DNA of 64,000 nt from Chloroflexota bacterium (GTDB lineage: Bacteria > Chloroflexota > Anaerolineae > Anaerolineales > Villigracilaceae). This document shows, piece after piece, positions 1 to 8,105 of this stretch (position 1 is the stretch's first letter; the number at the start of each line of letters is the position of its first letter). Made by a program: the position numbers and the translations under genes. The DNA is taken from NCBI GenBank assembly GCA_016223135.1, contig JACRPQ010000012.1:1-64000 (forward strand). The letters are read 5' to 3'. A model generated the notes under the pieces. It searched no databases. It saw only the letters and a program-made list of their open reading frames with translations, and was not told where the DNA came from.

Positions 1-69
1 CTCCTGGCCTTCGACTTGGACGACTTGACGGTTGAGGCGATCACAGGTTTACAGCCATCTATGATATGA
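1..69 (+). CDS. Possible C-terminal end of an upstream gene (cut by window edge)
   Basis: Frame 1 is open from the first base to a TGA at 67-69 and reads as a 22-residue tail ending in GLQPSMI. The other two plus-strand frames stop earlier. The fragment is too short to identify, and it could be chance. It would be the gene directly before the NAD kinase. Confidence 0.3.
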   Translation, partial: LLAFDLDDLTVEAITGLQPSMI

Positions 70-133
70 ATTGTTAAAGTTCCGACAGGTACAACTTTTC
101 TGGTTTTTCTTATGGGTACGAGTTTACCGTGAC

Positions 134-164
134 TTACAACGTGTGTACCTGTATACCTTATAAT
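134..164 (+). promoter_or_regulatory. Promoter of NAD kinase, probably leaderless
   Basis: A perfect TATAAT lies at 159-164, with a weak TTACAA at 134-139 (19-base spacing). The -10 box ends nine bases before the ATG at 174 and there is no Shine-Dalgarno sequence. Transcription should therefore start within a few bases of the start codon. The same layout recurs at other genes in this window. Confidence 0.5.
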
Positions 165-173
165 TACCACACC

Positions 174-1037
174 ATGTCCGATTCCTTCATCCCCAAGCGC
201 CCGGTGGTGACCGCCTACCCCAAAATGCCCGAAGCCTTTGCGGAAGTTGCGGCAATGTCTGCGTATTTCAAGGAGAGGGGACTGGATGCGCCGCACGGTT
301 CGATTTACGACGAGGAATTGCGCAAACGCGTGCGCGCCGGAGAGTTCGACCTGCTGATCATTGCCGGCGGCGACGGGAGCGTACTGCGGGCAGGGCATCT
401 GTGCGCGCCAAGCAAGGTGCCAATCCTGGGCGTGAACTTGGGGAATATCGGTTTTCTTATCCAGGTAGATCGCCATGAGTGGCGCGAATACTTCGACAAA
501 TTGCTGGCGGGCGAAGCGTGGATCGAGAACCGCATGATGATTCACGCCGAACACGTTCGGGCAGGCGAGATTGTCGGCTCGTGGGATGCGTTGAACGAGG
601 TAGTCGTCGGGCGCGGGCAGACGTTACGCCCCGTCCGCCTGACAGCGTTTGTGGACGGGCGTCAGTTGACCAGTTATGTTGCGGATGGGCTGATTGCCGC
701 CACTGCCACCGGTTCGACCGCTTATGCCCTCGCTGCAGGCGGACCCATCCTGCCGCCCGAACTGCGTAACATCCTGCTCGTGCCGATTGCTCCGCATCTT
801 TCGGTGGACCGCGCGGTGGTGCTTGCCGCAGGTTCGATGGTCAGTATTCGGGTGGATAGCGAGAACGCCGTCTTGAGCATTGATGGTCAGCCCTCCATCA
901 CCCTCATGGAAGATGACCGTGTGGACGTGCGCGCCGCCGAAGTGACCGCCCAATTTGTCCGCTTTGGCGACCCGGGCTACTTTTACCGCAACCTGACCGC
1001 TCACATGAACGAAAACTCTTTAGGATTTCCAAGATAG
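174..1037 (+). CDS. nadK: NAD(+)/NADH kinase
   Basis: This is an ATP-dependent NAD kinase that makes NADP in the cytoplasm. The 287-residue product carries the GGDG nucleotide-binding motif at residues 65-68, the NLGNIGFL motif at 88-95, the NE pair at 141-142 and the TATGSTAY stretch at about 177-184, all hallmarks of the family, and the length is typical. A longer reading frame begins with GTG at 129, but those extra residues are encoded by promoter sequence including the TATAAT, so the ATG at 174 is chosen. It has no SD and is probably read from a leaderless mRNA. Confidence 0.95.
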   Translation: MSDSFIPKRPVVTAYPKMPEAFAEVAAMSAYFKERGLDAPHGSIYDEELRKRVRAGEFDLLIIAGGDGSVLRAGHLCAPSKVPILGVNLGNIGFLIQVDRHEWREYFDKLLAGEAWIENRMMIHAEHVRAGEIVGSWDALNEVVVGRGQTLRPVRLTAFVDGRQLTSYVADGLIAATATGSTAYALAAGGPILPPELRNILLVPIAPHLSVDRAVVLAAGSMVSIRVDSENAVLSIDGQPSITLMEDDRVDVRAAEVTAQFVRFGDPGYFYRNLTAHMNENSLGFPR

Positions 1038-1060
1038 AAAGCCCCCGACCGTAAAAGGAG

Positions 1061-1120
1061 ACAAAGGGCTGCAAAGGAAAACAAAAATTGCCTTCGTGCC
1101 GCTTTGTGACCCTTTGTGAT
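1061..1120. repeat. Intergenic hairpin repeat (ACAAAGG / CCTTTGT type)
   Basis: ACAAAGGG near 1061 is matched by CCCTTTGTG near 1110, giving an imperfect hairpin about 60 bp long. A similar hairpin lies at 7213-7272, and related words occur before 14496. It belongs to a loose class of 60-70 bp intergenic hairpins spread through the window. Confidence 0.5.
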
Positions 1121-1138
1121 TAGAACAGGATTGCCGCG

Positions 1139-1666
1139 ATGATCGAGACCAACACCGAAACGCTCTACTGCTACGTTCATCCCAACCGTGAAACGGCACT
1201 GCGCTGCGCCAACTGCGAACGTCCCATCTGTGCTTCATGCGCGATTCGCACGCCGACGGGGTATCGCTGCAAGGAATGCGTAAAGGGACAGCAGAAGATT
1301 TTCAACACTGCCGAATGGTACGATTACATTGTGGGCTTTGTGGCGGCATCGGTGTTATCGGGCGCTGCCTCTTTTCTTGTGACACTGATTGGCGGCATTC
1401 CTTTCTTTGGCTGGTTCATCATCGCAGCCGGCGCGCCGGCGGCTGGCGCCCTCATCGCCGAAGCAGTGCGTTTTGCTGTCCGCAGGCGGCGGGCGCGCGC
1501 CTTGTTTATGACCGTCGCGGCGGGTGCGGCACTGGGCGCGCTGCCGATCCTCATCTTTCAATTGATTTTCTTCAACCTGTTTGGCGTCATCTTTCAAGCC
1601 ATCTATCTTTTCATTGTCGTTCCTGTTGTTTACACTCGCCTGTCCGGAATTCAATTGTTCCGATAA
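1139..1666 (+). CDS. B-box zinc-finger membrane protein
   Basis: The 175-residue protein begins with a B-box-like zinc-binding module: Cys/His at positions 11, 14, 23, 26, 31, 34, 44 and 47. About four hydrophobic helices follow, between residues 62 and 170, with an Arg-rich cytoplasmic loop around 118-124. The family is common in Chloroflexota and other bacteria; its function is not known to me, and the zinc module may mediate protein contacts on the cytoplasmic face. It stands alone between nadK and recN. The start codon is ATG without a clear SD. Confidence 0.75.
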   Translation: MIETNTETLYCYVHPNRETALRCANCERPICASCAIRTPTGYRCKECVKGQQKIFNTAEWYDYIVGFVAASVLSGAASFLVTLIGGIPFFGWFIIAAGAPAAGALIAEAVRFAVRRRRARALFMTVAAGAALGALPILIFQLIFFNLFGVIFQAIYLFIVVPVVYTRLSGIQLFR

Positions 1667-1676
1667 GATGCGCGCT

Positions 1677-1694
1677 CGGCGTTCTTTTACGCCG
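1677..1694. repeat. Short stem-loop CGGCGT-N6-ACGCCG, copy 1
   Basis: A perfect six-base stem with a six-base loop (tctttt) follows the B-box gene. It has a near twin at 8867-8884, and both are preceded by CT. No T-run follows on either strand, so it is not a classical terminator. Confidence 0.45.
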
Positions 1695-1782
1695 TCCAAT
1701 TCGTTAGAGAGCGCATTCTACGCAGACTATTGGAACAAAACATCCCAGGCAGAATTTGAAATGCCCCTATAAACCATACCTC

Positions 1783-3513
1783 ATGCTTACCGAACTTCAC
1801 ATCCAAAACTTTGCCATCATAGACAAACTCGACCTGCGCTTCGGTCCCGGTCTCATCATCCTCACCGGCGAGACGGGCGCCGGCAAATCCATCATCCTCG
1901 ACGCTGTGGTCATGCTCATTGGCGGCAAGGCGGATACGACTTACGTCCGCACGGATTCGGACGCCGCACTGGTTGAGGGCGTGTTCCATCTCAAAGGTCC
2001 AGAAAGAGAAGCGGTGCATGAGATTCTGAAACGCGAAGAGTTGATGGACGATCCCGATTACGTCATCCTCTCCCGCGAAATCCGTAAAGAGGGGCGCAGT
2101 GTGGCGCGCGTCAACGGGCGGACGGCGGCAGCCTCGCTCTTGAAGGAAATCGGCGCGCTCGTGGTGGACATTCACGGGCAGGCGGAACATTTATCTCTTC
2201 TCGATCCGCGCGCACACCTGGGCCTGCTCGACCGCTATGCCGACATTGCCCGCCTTCTCAGCGACTACCGCCAGACCTATCACGCCTTGTTGAATCTGCG
2301 CCGCGAGTTGAGCGAACTCCGCAAAGCGCAGGCAGATTCAGAGCGCCGCATCGAGATGCTGACCTATCAGGCGGAGGAGATCGAATCTGCGCGCCTCAAG
2401 GCGGGCGAGGACGAGGAACTGCGCCGGGAACGTGACCGCCTTGCCAACGCCGAGTCGCTGGCGCAGAACGCGCAGGAGGCGCTTGCCATCCTCGACGAAG
2501 GTTCGCCCGAAATGCCCGCCGCCAGCGACCTGATCGGGCAGGCGGCGCAGGCGTTGGGCGCGCTGGCAAAACTCGACCCCGCCCAGAGCGAACTGGCGAA
2601 TCAGGCGGAAGTCCTGCTTGATACCATTTCTGAGATCGTTCATAGTTTGCGGAATTACCTCGATGAAATCGAGTTCAATCCGAAGCGGCTGGAGGAAGTG
2701 GAGGAACGCCTCGACCTCCTCCATTCCCTCAAGCGCAAGTACGGCGGGAGCATCCCAGCCGTCATCGCCTACGGGCAGGACGCCCGCAAACAACTGGAAA
2801 CCATCACGGGCGCGGCGGAACGCATTGAGGCGTTGGAATTGCAGGAGGCGAAACTGCTCGAGACGCTGGCAAAGCAGGGAAGCCTGTTGAGCGAAAAACG
2901 CAAGTCGGCAGCCGAGGCGATGAGCAAAGGCATCGAAGCCGAACTCAACGATTTACGGATGTCTGCCGCCAAATTCCGCGTGGACTTTCAGACCAAGCCC
3001 GACCCCAACGGCATCCCGCTGGGGAACGGCGACCGCGTCGCCTTTGACCAAAACGGATTCGACAAAGTGGAATTCCTCATCGCCCCCAACCCCGGCGAAG
3101 GGCTCAAACCGCTCGTCAAAATCGCCTCGGGCGGCGAGACCTCGCGCCTGATGCTGGGACTGAAAAACGTCCTCGCCCGCGCCGACGAAGTCCCGTCTCT
3201 CATCTTCGATGAAATTGACCAGGGCATCGGCGGGCGCGTGGGCATGACCGTCGGGCAGAAGTTGTGGAACCTCTCGCGTTTGCATCAGGTCTTTTGCGTG
3301 ACGCACCTGCCGCAACTGGCGGTCTTCGGCGACGAGCATTACCACGTCCAAAAACTGGTTCAGGGCAGCCGCACCATCACCCGCGTCGAACGGCTGGACG
3401 GGGAGGCGCGTCTGCTCGAACTCTCGCAAATGCTCGGCGAAGTGGGCGAAGGGACTCTGCGCTCGGCGCATGAGTTGATGCAAGTGGCGCGGCAGATGGT
3501 TAAGGAAAAATGA
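1783..3513 (+). CDS. recN: DNA repair protein RecN
   Basis: This SMC-like ATPase acts in recombinational repair of double-strand breaks. The 576-residue product opens with LHIQNFAIIDKLDLRF, has the Walker A motif GETGAGKS at 29-36, a long coiled-coil middle, and the Walker B segment LIFDEIDQGIGG near 472, which is diagnostic for RecN. Length is normal. The frame is open to 1756, but the extra residues are unlike the family and overlap a TATAAA box at 1768-1773, so the ATG at 1783 is preferred. That box ends nine bases before the start codon, suggesting a leaderless message. Confidence 0.95.
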   Translation: MLTELHIQNFAIIDKLDLRFGPGLIILTGETGAGKSIILDAVVMLIGGKADTTYVRTDSDAALVEGVFHLKGPEREAVHEILKREELMDDPDYVILSREIRKEGRSVARVNGRTAAASLLKEIGALVVDIHGQAEHLSLLDPRAHLGLLDRYADIARLLSDYRQTYHALLNLRRELSELRKAQADSERRIEMLTYQAEEIESARLKAGEDEELRRERDRLANAESLAQNAQEALAILDEGSPEMPAASDLIGQAAQALGALAKLDPAQSELANQAEVLLDTISEIVHSLRNYLDEIEFNPKRLEEVEERLDLLHSLKRKYGGSIPAVIAYGQDARKQLETITGAAERIEALELQEAKLLETLAKQGSLLSEKRKSAAEAMSKGIEAELNDLRMSAAKFRVDFQTKPDPNGIPLGNGDRVAFDQNGFDKVEFLIAPNPGEGLKPLVKIASGGETSRLMLGLKNVLARADEVPSLIFDEIDQGIGGRVGMTVGQKLWNLSRLHQVFCVTHLPQLAVFGDEHYHVQKLVQGSRTITRVERLDGEARLLELSQMLGEVGEGTLRSAHELMQVARQMVKEK

Positions 3514-3623
3514 TTTCCTTGCAAGGGTATACTTAACCCATGACGATCCACAGCATCCCCCAAATTGGAAGTGTCTTGCGGAACGCGGTCGCTTTCAATT
3601 TCAAGAATCCCCCCGAGGTCATT

Positions 3624-4196
3624 ATGAACGCAGACTCCCTGTTGACCCAGGTCGAGAGATTGTTTAACCTGCTTGATTCCCGCAAAACGGACTATGTGCT
3701 TGCGGGCGGCATCGCCCTGCTGACCTATGTGGAGGGACGCAATACGCAGGATATTGATCTCATCATGGCTTTGCCTTCGCTGGAAAAACTGCCTGAGATC
3801 AAAATCGAAAGCCAGGATATGTACTTCGCACGGGGGAAATTCGGAGAATTGCAGATTGACGTTCTGCTTACGAAGAATCCGTTATTCGAAAAAGTGGCAA
3901 AGAAGTACAGCGCCGAGAAACAATTTCTAGACCGCAAGATTCGCTGTGCCACTGTTGAAGGTCTCTTGTTGCTGAAGTTATTCGCCTTACCGTCGTTGTA
4001 CCGCCAGGGAAGTTTCGAGCGCGTGGGCATTTACGAGAATGACATCGCCATCCTGATCCACGCCTTTAATCCAGATATGAAACCGCTGCTGGCAGAACTC
4101 AGCAATCACCTCAACGAGACAGATATGACCGAAGCCCGCAACATCCTTATTGAAATCGAAGGACGCATTCGACGCTTTCGGAAGGCGGGCGGTTAA
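3624..4196 (+). CDS. Small nucleotidyltransferase (AbiEii/MNT-like)
   Basis: The 190-residue protein has the nucleotidyltransferase signature: LAGGIALLTY followed by the metal-binding pair in DIDL, and a third acidic residue in the strand ELQIDVLL. The fold is shared by AbiEii toxins and minimal nucleotidyltransferases. No antitoxin-like partner gene is next to it, so a toxin role is not supported. ATG 3624 has GAGG just upstream and gives a family-like N-terminus. An alternative start at 3540 lies six bases after a TATACT box and would be leaderless. The gene converges with feoC and their stop codons share the bases TTAA. Confidence 0.65.
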   Translation: MNADSLLTQVERLFNLLDSRKTDYVLAGGIALLTYVEGRNTQDIDLIMALPSLEKLPEIKIESQDMYFARGKFGELQIDVLLTKNPLFEKVAKKYSAEKQFLDRKIRCATVEGLLLLKLFALPSLYRQGSFERVGIYENDIAILIHAFNPDMKPLLAELSNHLNETDMTEARNILIEIEGRIRRFRKAGG

Positions 4197-4495
4197 CTGA
4201 GTGCGGTTCCAGCCGCCGATTTCACCCGTACATCCATCTCTGCTGATACATGGTGGTGCAGCGATGCCGCCACATACCTCTTTCCCCTCGCCTTCAGCAG
4301 ATTGCATTCCGATTGAACTCTGCACGTGGTGCAGCATTGACCGTCGGGACCAATCTCCAGCAGTTTCCCCTTTTTGACCAGCAAATCCATCATGGACAGC
4401 ACCGCCGAAGGCTGGGCGTTCAACGCGCGGCTGATTTCGGAGAGACTCAAGCCGTCCTCCTTCGCTTCCAACAACGCCACAACTTGATTCAGCAT
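4193..4495 (-). CDS. feoC: FeoC-like winged-helix protein with Cys cluster
   Basis: The 100-residue protein has an N-terminal winged-helix domain (ALLEAKEDGLSLSEISRALN) followed by Cys at 54, 55, 58 and 64, the arrangement expected for the iron-sulfur-binding wing of FeoC-like regulators. FeoC proteins are thought to regulate or stabilise FeoB. It starts seven bases after the stop of the FeoB membrane gene and so is the last gene of the feo operon. The open frame extends further upstream into feoB, but the ATG at 4495 begins the conserved region. Confidence 0.8.
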   Translation of the reverse strand: MLNQVVALLEAKEDGLSLSEISRALNAQPSAVLSMMDLLVKKGKLLEIGPDGQCCTTCRVQSECNLLKARGKRYVAASLHHHVSAEMDVRVKSAAGTALS

Positions 4496-4502
4496 GGATG
4501 CC

Positions 4503-6188
4503 TCATCCCAGCCCAAGCAGGCGTCCGCCCTGATAGATGAGGAAGGCGGCGAGCCATGCGACCGCGGTCTGATAGACGGCGGAAGTCGCAGTCCACGACC
4601 TTCCAAATTCATGTTTGATTGCTCCAAGCGTGGCAACGCACGGCACATAGAGCAGGACGAAGACCAACAAAGATACGGCGCTCAACGGCGTAAAGCGTTC
4701 CCGTAGGGCGGCGCTCAAAAGGGTATCTTCCGCATCCGCTTCTTCATCCACCAGATCTACGCCGGGCAGGATGCTCAACAGGATTTTGCCCGACCTGACC
4801 GCCGCCTCCGCGAAGCCCCGACCGATGACGGTCAGTTCTTCGCCGAAAGTTGTTGACTCCTCAACGGGCTTTTCCTCCCCTCCCACATACACCTGACTCA
4901 GCGTGCTGACGACAATTTCCTTTGCCATGAAGCCGGAGACCAGCGCGCCGCCCGTCTCCCAATTGCCGAATCCGAGCGGAGCAAAGACCGGCGCGAGGGC
5001 ACCGCTCACTTGACCGAAGTACGAGTGGCGCGGGTCGCTCACGCCCCAGGGGAGGTTGAGCAAAGTCCACATCACAATGGAAGCCAGCAGAATCGTCGTC
5101 CCTGCCTTGCGGACGAATTCGCGCGTGTTTTCCCACATGTGGATAAGCACGCTCTTTGGCGCGGGCTGACGGTAGGGAGGCAGTTCCAGCACAAACGCGG
5201 ATGTGACATCGGGCTTGAGGATGGTGCGGGTGAAGACCATGCCCGCCAGCATGGCGACGACAATGCCCAGCGCATACATCGCCCAGATGACCGTCCCGGC
5301 GCGCGCGCCGAAGAACGCCAGCCCAAAGACCACATAGACAGGCAGCCTTGCCGAGCAAGACATGAGCGGCACAAGCAAAGCCGTCAGCACGCGGTCGCGG
5401 CGGCTGGGGATGGTACGGGTGGCGTAGATGGCAGGGACGGCGCATCCAAAGCCCAAAATCATGGGGATGAACGATTTGCCGTGCAGACCGACAACGCGCA
5501 TGAAGCGGTCCATCACGAAGGCGGCGCGGGACATGTAGCCCGAGTCTTCGAGCAGGGCGAGGAAGAAGTACAACATCAACAGCCCCGGCACAAAGACCAG
5601 CACGCCGCCCACGCCGGCGACGATTCCGTCAATGAGCAGGGAATGCGTCCACGCGGGAACAGGCAGGAGGTCCAGAAGGAGGCGCAGCCAGCGGGCAATT
5701 GCTCCGTTGATGAGCGCGTCCGTCCAATCCAAAAAAGGAGAGGATACGTCAATTACCAGTCGAAAGACGACGTACATGACGGCAAAGAACACGGGCAGCC
5801 CCAGCCATTTGTGGGTGACGATGTCGTCAATGCGATCGGTGAGAGTGATGCGGTTTACGAGCGGGCGGTGAAGCGACTGGCGCACGACGCCGTTGATGTA
5901 GCCGTAACGGCGGTCGGCGGTGAGCAGGTCCACGTCGTCGCCGAGCATGTCTTTCAGATGATTTGCGCCTTGCTGCGCACGCGCGATGACATCTTCGCCG
6001 CGGGGCATATTGCGCACGCGCTGGAGGATGTCTTCATCGGCTTCGAGCAGTTTGAGCGCCAGCCAGCGTTTGGGGTAACGCGCAGTGTCGAAGTCCAGTT
6101 CGTCGAAGGCGGCGATGAGTTTGGCGATTTCACGTTCGATCTTGCCGCCGTAATCGAGTTTGAATACAGTGTTTGTTATAGCGGTCAT
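4503..6188 (-). CDS. feoB: Ferrous iron transporter FeoB, membrane part only
   Basis: This 561-residue protein is the transmembrane portion of FeoB, which imports Fe(II). It contains the gate-domain core: EDSGYMSRAAF, GKSFIPMILGFGC, the ATR motif and MSCSARLPVY, then a second gate with GFMAKEIVVSTL. No GTPase domain is present; that is encoded by a separate ORF at 6426-6929. The first ~110 residues are soluble and match the region between G domain and membrane in normal FeoB. ATG 6188 is chosen because residues upstream of it derive from intergenic repeats. A split protein may still work if both parts assemble. Confidence 0.9.
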   Translation of the reverse strand: MTAITNTVFKLDYGGKIEREIAKLIAAFDELDFDTARYPKRWLALKLLEADEDILQRVRNMPRGEDVIARAQQGANHLKDMLGDDVDLLTADRRYGYINGVVRQSLHRPLVNRITLTDRIDDIVTHKWLGLPVFFAVMYVVFRLVIDVSSPFLDWTDALINGAIARWLRLLLDLLPVPAWTHSLLIDGIVAGVGGVLVFVPGLLMLYFFLALLEDSGYMSRAAFVMDRFMRVVGLHGKSFIPMILGFGCAVPAIYATRTIPSRRDRVLTALLVPLMSCSARLPVYVVFGLAFFGARAGTVIWAMYALGIVVAMLAGMVFTRTILKPDVTSAFVLELPPYRQPAPKSVLIHMWENTREFVRKAGTTILLASIVMWTLLNLPWGVSDPRHSYFGQVSGALAPVFAPLGFGNWETGGALVSGFMAKEIVVSTLSQVYVGGEEKPVEESTTFGEELTVIGRGFAEAAVRSGKILLSILPGVDLVDEEADAEDTLLSAALRERFTPLSAVSLLVFVLLYVPCVATLGAIKHEFGRSWTATSAVYQTAVAWLAAFLIYQGGRLLGLG

Positions 6189-6206
6189 GTTAATTCTCAA
6201 CGAGTT

Positions 6207-6428
6207 TGAGCCACGGAGACACCGAGTCACGGAGATGTAAAAAATTCTCCGTGTCTCCGTGTTTATGGCTTTCTCAAAGTCTGGATGCGAGCCTTCTTTG
6301 TACACGGATTTCGCGGAGTGAACGGATTTTTTTCCGTTTTTCACGGAGAATTCCGTATCATCCGTGCGATCCGTGTACGAAAATTGATTCCGTCAAGCGA
6401 TAATGAGAAAGCCATATCTCCGTGTTTA
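6207..6428. repeat. Nested inverted repeats between the two feoB parts
   Basis: The ~237 bp gap between the FeoB halves is almost all palindrome. CACGGAGACACCGAG near 6213 pairs with CTCCGTGTCTCCGTG near 6246. GTACACGGAT near 6300 pairs with ATCCGTGTAC near 6370. The outer words GTTTATGGCTTTCTCA (about 6261) and TGAGAAAGCCATA (about 6404) also pair. The TAA stop of the GTPase gene lies at the edge of the outer repeat. Confidence 0.75.
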
Positions 6429-6929
6429 GCCCTTCTCAACCACATGCACTGCCTTGTGGATAAGTTCGGAAATGCCCTTGCCTTTGTTCGCGGCGGTTTG
6501 CACAACAGGAATGTTCCCCAGCAGTTGCGAGAGTGGCTCTACGTTGATGGTTGCGCCGTCCTTTTGCAGTTCGTCGGTCATGTTGAGGGCGAGAATGACG
6601 GGAACTTCCAATTCGAGCAGTTGGATGGTGAGATACAGGTTGCGTTCGAGGTTGGTGGCGTCCACCACGTTGATGACTACATCCGGGCGCTCCTCGATGA
6701 TGAAATCGCGGGCGATGATTTCTTCAGGCGAATAGGCGGTGAGACTATACGTGCCGGGCAGGTCCACAATGCTTATGATCTTGCCTTCGTATTCGATTTC
6801 GCCTTCCTTCTTCTCAACGGTCTTGCCGGGCCAATTGCCGGTATGTTGGCGCAGTCCCGTCAGCGCGTTGAAGATGGTGGTCTTGCCGGCGTTGGGATTC
6901 CCTGCCAGCGCGATGGTGATGTCAGCCAT
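6426..6929 (-). CDS. feoB: FeoB GTPase domain as a separate protein
   Basis: The 167-residue product is the N-terminal G domain of FeoB: G1 GNPNAGKTT at residues 10-18, a G2 region with HTGNWPGKTVEKKEG, G3 DLPGTYSL, G4 NMTD and a G5-like TAANKGKG. It ends right after the G domain. In a normal FeoB the GDI helices and the membrane part would continue in the same chain; here they are in the ORF at 4503-6188. The start overlaps the end of feoA by 8 bases, so the two are translationally coupled. Confidence 0.9.
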   Translation of the reverse strand: MADITIALAGNPNAGKTTIFNALTGLRQHTGNWPGKTVEKKEGEIEYEGKIISIVDLPGTYSLTAYSPEEIIARDFIIEERPDVVINVVDATNLERNLYLTIQLLELEVPVILALNMTDELQKDGATINVEPLSQLLGNIPVVQTAANKGKGISELIHKAVHVVEKG

Positions 6930-7173
6930 GCGCCTCTCCGTGCAGAGTTACTTCAATGTGGGCGGCTTCCTCCTTGCGTAAAGCGAGGTGATAGCCCTTG
7001 ATGAAATATTCGATGGGATCGCCGAGCGGCGCGTGGCGTTCGATGAGAATCGTCTCGCCTTTGACGATGCCCATTTCCACAAAGCGCCGCCTCAGCGCGC
7101 CGTTCCCGTTGATTTTGGTGATGACCGCCTTTTGCCCGGGGCGGAGGAGATGGAGTTGGGTTGGTTCGGACAT
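6922..7173 (-). CDS. feoA: FeoA, ferrous iron transport accessory protein
   Basis: The 83-residue SH3-like protein matches FeoA: a hydrophobic start, ALRRRFVEMGIVKGETI in the middle, and a C-terminal segment GYHLALRKEEAAHIEV. FeoA is a small cytoplasmic partner needed for FeoB activity. It is the first gene of the feo operon and overlaps the FeoB GTPase gene. AAGGGA lies before the ATG at 7173. Confidence 0.9.
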   Translation of the reverse strand: MSEPTQLHLLRPGQKAVITKINGNGALRRRFVEMGIVKGETILIERHAPLGDPIEYFIKGYHLALRKEEAAHIEVTLHGEAHG

Positions 7174-7212
7174 GAAGTTCCCTTCGATGTAATGATGTTT
7201 TCAGGATTCTCA

Positions 7213-7272
7213 CCACAAAGGACACAATGTGTCACAAAGGAAAACCAAAAACTTTGTGTACCTTTGTGTTAC
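7213..7272. repeat. Intergenic hairpin repeat (ACAAAGG / CCTTTGT type)
   Basis: CACAAAGGACACAATGTG on the left is matched by CTTTGTGTACCTTTGTGTT on the right. This imperfect hairpin fills the space between the DtxR-type regulator gene and feoA. It is similar to the one at 1061-1120. Confidence 0.5.
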
Positions 7273-7287
7273 TTCGCGGTAAAAAAA

Positions 7288-7941
7288 TTATTCCACGATC
7301 ACAAATTCCGCCATCGAAAGCCCCAGCGCCGCCTCTTTTCCGTTCACCCGCAGGGTAAGCGGACCATCGAGCGGCGCGGCTTCGATAACCGTCACCGTCT
7401 GACCTGGCAGGATGCCCTTTTCCTGTAAATACTTGAGCACCTCGGTTGACGTGGCATTGACCGCCCGCACCGTTGCCGTCTCGCCGGGCGCCATCTCGCG
7501 CAAAGACCGCCCGCTCAGAGGGGTAAACGTTCCGTTTGCGTCGGGGATGGGATTGCCGCGCGGACAGACCGTCGGGTTCCCCAAAAAGTCTGCCAGCGCA
7601 TCGGTCACTTCGGGGGCGGTGGCGTGTTCGAGCGAGCAGGCAAGTTCGTAAATCTTCGCCCACTCGATCTTCAAATGCTGATACAGAAACACCTCCCACA
7701 GCCTTTGCCGCCGCAGGACGTTCGCCGCCACCTCGCGTCCCTTCTTTGTCAGCGTCACACCCTTATACGGCGTGTGTTTTACCAGCCCCTGTTCAGCCAG
7801 CCGCCGCATCATCTCATTTGCCGAGACGTGTGTCACACCCAGGCGGCCGGCAAGACGCGCAATCGCCACATCGCGATCGCCCAGTTCAGCCAGCGCCTTC
7901 AGATACATTTCCGTGCTTTCACTCAACTGCGGCAAGGTCAT
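7288..7941 (-). CDS. DtxR-family metal-dependent repressor 1
   Basis: The 217-residue protein has the DtxR layout: an N-terminal winged helix (about residues 8-65), a metal-binding and dimerisation region with CSLEHATAPEVTDAL (about 66-110), and a C-terminal FeoA/SH3-like domain (about 143-217). Regulators of this type bind Fe(II) or Mn(II) and repress uptake genes. It is directly upstream of feoA on the same strand, so it probably controls the feo operon and perhaps itself. NPTVCPRGNPIP is typical of the long DtxR subgroup. Confidence 0.88.
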   Translation of the reverse strand: MTLPQLSESTEMYLKALAELGDRDVAIARLAGRLGVTHVSANEMMRRLAEQGLVKHTPYKGVTLTKKGREVAANVLRRQRLWEVFLYQHLKIEWAKIYELACSLEHATAPEVTDALADFLGNPTVCPRGNPIPDANGTFTPLSGRSLREMAPGETATVRAVNATSTEVLKYLQEKGILPGQTVTVIEAAPLDGPLTLRVNGKEAALGLSMAEFVIVE

Positions 7942-7962
7942 AAGGCAACCCTTCCAAAAATC

Positions 7963-7977
7963 TTATGGCTGACCTTA
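7963..7977. promoter_or_regulatory. Candidate DtxR-type operator upstream of repressor 1
   Basis: On the minus strand the sequence TAAGGTCAGCCATAA resembles one good half-site of the DtxR box (TTAGGTTAGSCTAACCTAA, from general knowledge) joined to a poor second half. It lies 22 bases upstream of the start codon, a sensible place for autoregulation. The match is weak. Confidence 0.22.
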
Positions 7978-8067
7978 TTATTTCACCGCCCTCGATTTTG
8001 GATAAGGACGTATGTCACAATTTTCACAAGAAGGATGTATGCCGCCTCGCTCCGCCCTGATACCTGC

Positions 8068-8105
8068 AACGTCCCGAAGGGTTTGTTCCTTCGGGACGTT
8101 TTTTT
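8068..8105 (+). terminator. Strong stem-loop with T-run
   Basis: AACGTCCCGAAGG pairs perfectly with CCTTCGGGACGTT around a seven-base loop, and T6 follows on the plus strand. Flanking genes are both on the minus strand, so no obvious plus-strand transcript ends here. It may be a relic of the CGTCCCGAAGG repeat family seen at 14053 and 60492. Confidence 0.6.

Noticed and set aside
3624-4196. Toxin-antitoxin system based on the AbiEii-like nucleotidyltransferase
   Set aside because: No AbiEi-like or other antitoxin gene lies next to it; neighbours are recN and the feo operon.
5010-6209. Long plus-strand ORF of 399 codons opposite feoB
   Set aside because: It is the reverse strand of a clear FeoB membrane gene; its sequence is His/Asp/Gln-rich with no family resemblance.
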